Of a stretch of DNA of 64,000 bases, positions 62,205 through 64,000 are shown in pieces. The notes beneath the pieces are model-generated. The model made no database searches and had not been told where the DNA came from. It worked only from the letters and a program-made list of their open reading frames with translations. The DNA is from Agromyces sp. Root81. GTDB lineage: Bacteria > Actinomycetota > Actinomycetes > Actinomycetales > Microbacteriaceae. The DNA lies in assembly GCF_001429165.1 (NCBI RefSeq), contig NZ_LMIR01000002.1, forward strand, positions 1,042,662 to 1,106,661. Direction: 5' to 3'. How positions within the stretch are numbered: position 1 is the first letter of the stretch; every line of letters begins with the position of its first letter. The translations under genes were made by a program, and so were the position numbers.

Positions 62205-63095
62205 AGCCCCTCGGTCGCCGCGCACCCCCGCCCAGAGCGCGGCCCACTGCGGCCCGGTGAGCCGGCTCGGCAGCACGTCGGCGGCGACCCCGACGGTGCG
62301 CAGCAGCGCAGCGGCACGATCGGCGCTCAACGGCCGGGAGGTCCGGCGCAGGATCTGAGCGAGCCCCCGGCCACGGCCCCGGTACACCTCGGCGACGAAC
62401 GCCTGGTAGACGCCGCGGTCGGCGGGTGCGACGAGCGGCTCCTGCCGCCGCTCGATCGTGAAGACACCGCCGTCGACCGACGGTGCCGGCTTGAACGCAC
62501 GCGCCGGCACGCGCTCGTGCAGCCGGAACGAGAACCACGGGTCCCATTGCGCGGTGAGCAGGCTCGAACCGCCGACGCCGCAGCGCCGCCGCGCCACCTC
62601 CCACTGCGTGAGCAGGATCGCATCGGTCCAGCCTCCCCGAGCGAGGAGGGAGCGCATGATCGCCGTCGTGAGGTGGAAGGGCACGTTGCCGACGACCGCG
62701 TGCTGATCGGAGGGATACCGCCACGCGAGGGCGTCGGCCTCCACGATCGTCACATGGGGATCGTCCCCGAACTCACGACGGAGTGCGTCGGCTCGCCGAC
62801 GGTCGATCTCGAGCGCGGAGAGCGGCCGGCCGAGCGCCGCGAGTTCGCGCGTGATCGCGCCGCTGCCGGCGCCGAGTTCGACGATCGGGCCGCGTGTGGC
62901 GGCCGTCAGCGCGACGAACCGGTCGACGACGCGGCGGTCGACCAGGAAGTTCTGGCCGAGCTCGTGGCGGCCGCCGGCCGCCGGCGGCCGGGCGAGCGCC
63001 GAGGCCGGATTCGATGCCCGGTGGGAACGGGCGGATCGACCGGAACGGGAAGCAGAAGAAGAGAACGGAAGAGAGGAAGGGATGTGTGTACGCAA
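62184..63095 (-). CDS. erm: 23S rRNA adenine N6-methyltransferase Erm
   Basis: Erm methylates A2058 of 23S rRNA and blocks macrolide, lincosamide and streptogramin B binding. The 303-residue protein has a 40-residue basic/Ser-rich N-terminus, RHELGQNFLVDRRVVDRFV, the SAM motif IVELGAGSGAITRELA, the catalytic motif VVGNVPFHLTTAIMRSLL and LRRTSRPLSADRAAALL. TTG at 63095 is the start because GGAG lies 6 nt upstream. The last 11 codons (GDRGAVVVGDR) are antisense to arylsulfatase fragment B, so the natural C-terminus was replaced; the catalytic core is untouched. Upstream lie a leader ORF and two hairpins. Confidence 0.88.
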   Translation of the reverse strand: MRTHIPSSLPFSSSASRSGRSARSHRASNPASALARPPAAGGRHELGQNFLVDRRVVDRFVALTAATRGPIVELGAGSGAITRELAALGRPLSALEIDRRRADALRREFGDDPHVTIVEADALAWRYPSDQHAVVGNVPFHLTTAIMRSLLARGGWTDAILLTQWEVARRRCGVGGSSLLTAQWDPWFSFRLHERVPARAFKPAPSVDGGVFTIERRQEPLVAPADRGVYQAFVAEVYRGRGRGLAQILRRTSRPLSADRAAALLRTVGVAADVLPSRLTGPQWAALWAGVRGDRGAVVVGDR

Positions 63096-63147
63096 TGAGA
63101 ACTCCGCTGGCGAGGATCGTCAGCCGGGCGCGCCGAAGCGGCACCGC

Positions 63148-63204
63148 GGCCAGGGTCATTGGCCGAGGCGGAGGGACGGATGAAAGGTTCGGTCGCTCCG
63201 CCTC
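63148..63204 (-). promoter_or_regulatory. Attenuator-like hairpin pair in the erm leader
   Basis: In the erm message GAGGCGGAG pairs with CTCCGCCTC (63196-63204 with 63165-63173, 9 bp, perfect), the first arm overlapping the leader-peptide stop. Directly after comes GGCCA-N7-TGGCC (63148-63164). Tandem hairpins starting at a leader stop are the plan of macrolide-inducible erm attenuators. Confidence 0.6.
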
Positions 63205-63250
63205 AGGCGGTGCGGGGCCGAATGATCATTGCCGTGTAATTGCAGGACAC
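63203..63250 (-). CDS. 15-residue leader peptide upstream of erm
   Basis: GTG at 63250 starts MSCNYTAMIIRPRTA and stops at 63203, 107 nt before erm. It lies 8 nt after the -10 box, so it would be translated from the very 5' end of the message. The IRPRTA end and the hairpin that overlaps the stop suggest a ribosome-stalling leader that senses macrolides; no experiment supports it here. Confidence 0.5.
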   Translation of the reverse strand: MSCNYTAMIIRPRTA

Positions 63251-63258
63251 GATCGTCG

Positions 63259-63264
63259 ACCCTA
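63259..63264 (-). promoter_or_regulatory. -10 box of the erm leader transcript
   Basis: TAGGGT on the minus strand, with TTCCGC 17 nt further upstream as a weak -35. It places the transcript start at or next to the leader GTG. Confidence 0.45.
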
Positions 63265-63289
63265 GCAAACGAGCCCCGATCGCGGAAGC

Positions 63290-63844
63290 CTAGGCGCCCG
63301 ACGGCGGGTTCGCGAGCAGTTCGACCCGGTCGGCGAGGTAGCGGTCGAGCGGCGTGAGCGCGTCGGGCTGGGCCGGGCTCCAGCGCACGAACAGTTCGTC
63401 GCCGACGACCACGAGCGGGCCGGATGCCCCGGACCGAACGAGTTCGGCCGGGTCGACGGGCGACGCGTCGAAGTTCACGGTCTCGCCCTCGGCGAAGCCG
63501 CCCTTCACCGCGGCGGCCCGATAGGCGCGCTGCTCGGCGATCGCCGCGGCGGGCGTGCTCCGTCGCGCAGGGCGCTCGGCGCGCACCACACGGCCGGTCG
63601 CGAAGAGCCGGCCGTCGGCGTCGACGAGCAGCACCCCGAGCCGCCAGACGCGACCGAGCGGGGTCATCCGTGCAGCACGCGGGATGCCGAGGGTGCGTCG
63701 CTCGGGCACGTATTCGGCGAGCGCCTCGTCTCGGGCGGCGTGCCGGCCGAGTTCCGCTGCGGCAGCCGACGCGGCAGCGGCAAGCGCCTGCAGGACGGCC
63801 GGCTCGGCCGACGCGGCAGGCCCGGGCGCCGCGGCATCCGTCAT
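63290..63844 (-). CDS. Conserved hypothetical protein (Microbacteriaceae-type)
   Basis: A 184-residue soluble protein. An Ala-rich N-terminal helix (about residues 12-40) is followed by RRTLGIPRAARMTPLGRVWR, LGVLLVDADGRLFATGRVVR, GFAEGETVNFDASP, LFVRWSPAQPDALTPLDRYL and VELLANPPSGA. I recall close homologues in Microbacteriaceae annotated as glutaminase without visible support; no catalytic motif is seen. The ATG at 63844 overlaps the upstream gene's stop by 4 bp, so the two are coupled. It ends 39 bp from the erm leader region. Confidence 0.75.
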   Translation of the reverse strand: MTDAAAPGPAASAEPAVLQALAAAASAAAAELGRHAARDEALAEYVPERRTLGIPRAARMTPLGRVWRLGVLLVDADGRLFATGRVVRAERPARRSTPAAAIAEQRAYRAAAVKGGFAEGETVNFDASPVDPAELVRSGASGPLVVVGDELFVRWSPAQPDALTPLDRYLADRVELLANPPSGA

Positions 63845-64000
63845 CGCGATCGCTCGATCAGCTCGAGCAGGGCGAGGCCGTACGCCTCGGCGACGTCGGG
63901 ATGCTCGAAACGGCGGCTCTGGCCACCGAGCTCGATCTCGACCTCGAACGCGTCGTCGAGGCGCCGGAGCGCACGGAACGCCCCGCGCAGCAGCTCCCGC
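63841..64000 (-). CDS. 3' end of a hypothetical gene cut by the window edge
   Basis: The last 52 codons are visible: RELLRGAFRALRRLDDAFEV, EIELGGQSRRFEHPDVAEAY and GLALLELIERSR, then TGA. It is charged, soluble and probably helical. The stop overlaps the next start (ATGA). Nothing more can be said without the upstream part. Confidence 0.65.
   Translation of the reverse strand, partial: RELLRGAFRALRRLDDAFEVEIELGGQSRRFEHPDVAEAYGLALLELIERSR

Noticed and set aside
62773..63159. Alternative minus-strand frame starting ATG 63159 as the erm N-terminus
   Set aside because: It is out of frame with the Erm motifs and has no ribosome-binding site, whereas TTG 63095 has GGAG at good spacing.

Overview
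The window is about 70% G+C and reads as chromosomal DNA of an actinobacterium, most likely of the Microbacteriaceae and Agromyces-like. The pointers are a DUF3073 gene, the purine gene order, the codon bias, frequent leaderless GTG/ATG starts and many GGATGCC/GGCATCC words. Family names are from memory of the protein families; no search was run. No rRNA, tRNA, CRISPR array, prophage or insertion sequence was recognised.

Layout. 0.1-3.4 kb: a His-rich membrane protein, a KimA/YdaO-like APC permease and a DUF1801 protein. 3.4-10.8 kb: a muropeptide (N-acetylmuramate) salvage cluster with a sugar-kinase, two ABC permeases, a lipoprotein binding protein and MurQ etherase in one leftward operon, facing a serine hydrolase and a MurR-like RpiR regulator. 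10.8-27.8 kb: a flavin monooxygenase, an LLM oxidoreductase and most of de novo purine synthesis (purM, purF, purD, purC, purS, purQ), broken up by lspA, a VOC protein and a tryptophan-to-anthranilate operon (kynA, amidohydrolase, kynU) with a TetR gene. 27.9-34.4 kb: lipid and glycerol-phosphate redox genes (GMC oxidoreductase, diacylglycerol kinase, alkyl-DHAP-synthase-like flavoprotein, TetR, glpD). 34.5-40 kb: C4-dicarboxylate sensing and uptake (dctS/dctR facing dctA plus an amino-acid permease). 40-46.3 kb: a glpD remnant, a DUF4242 protein with a SARP regulator, furA-katA and an acyl-CoA synthetase. 46.3-59.9 kb: small conserved genes, an AlkD-like protein, apt, a TipA/TsnR-type pair predicted to give thiopeptide resistance, a shikimate-dehydrogenase-like gene, a patatin-like gene, an MFS exporter, an HNH endonuclease with an SOS-box-like site, and purL. 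59.9-64 kb: a scrambled accessory zone with an orphan Imm5-like immunity protein, two arylsulfatase fragments, a truncated second erm and an intact erm preceded by a leader peptide and paired hairpins.

Most notable: (1) the erm locus, with an attenuator-like leader and a C-terminus rebuilt from antisense arylsulfatase DNA; (2) the TipA-like regulator beside a TsnR-family rRNA methyltransferase; (3) a 37-bp near-perfect palindrome over the furA promoter; (4) purQ, whose frame has no stop before its terminator hairpin; (5) an amidohydrolase where a kynurenine formamidase is expected; (6) a recurrent -10 box placed exactly 6 nt before the start codon; (7) a 17-codon ORF with the best Shine-Dalgarno seen in the window.
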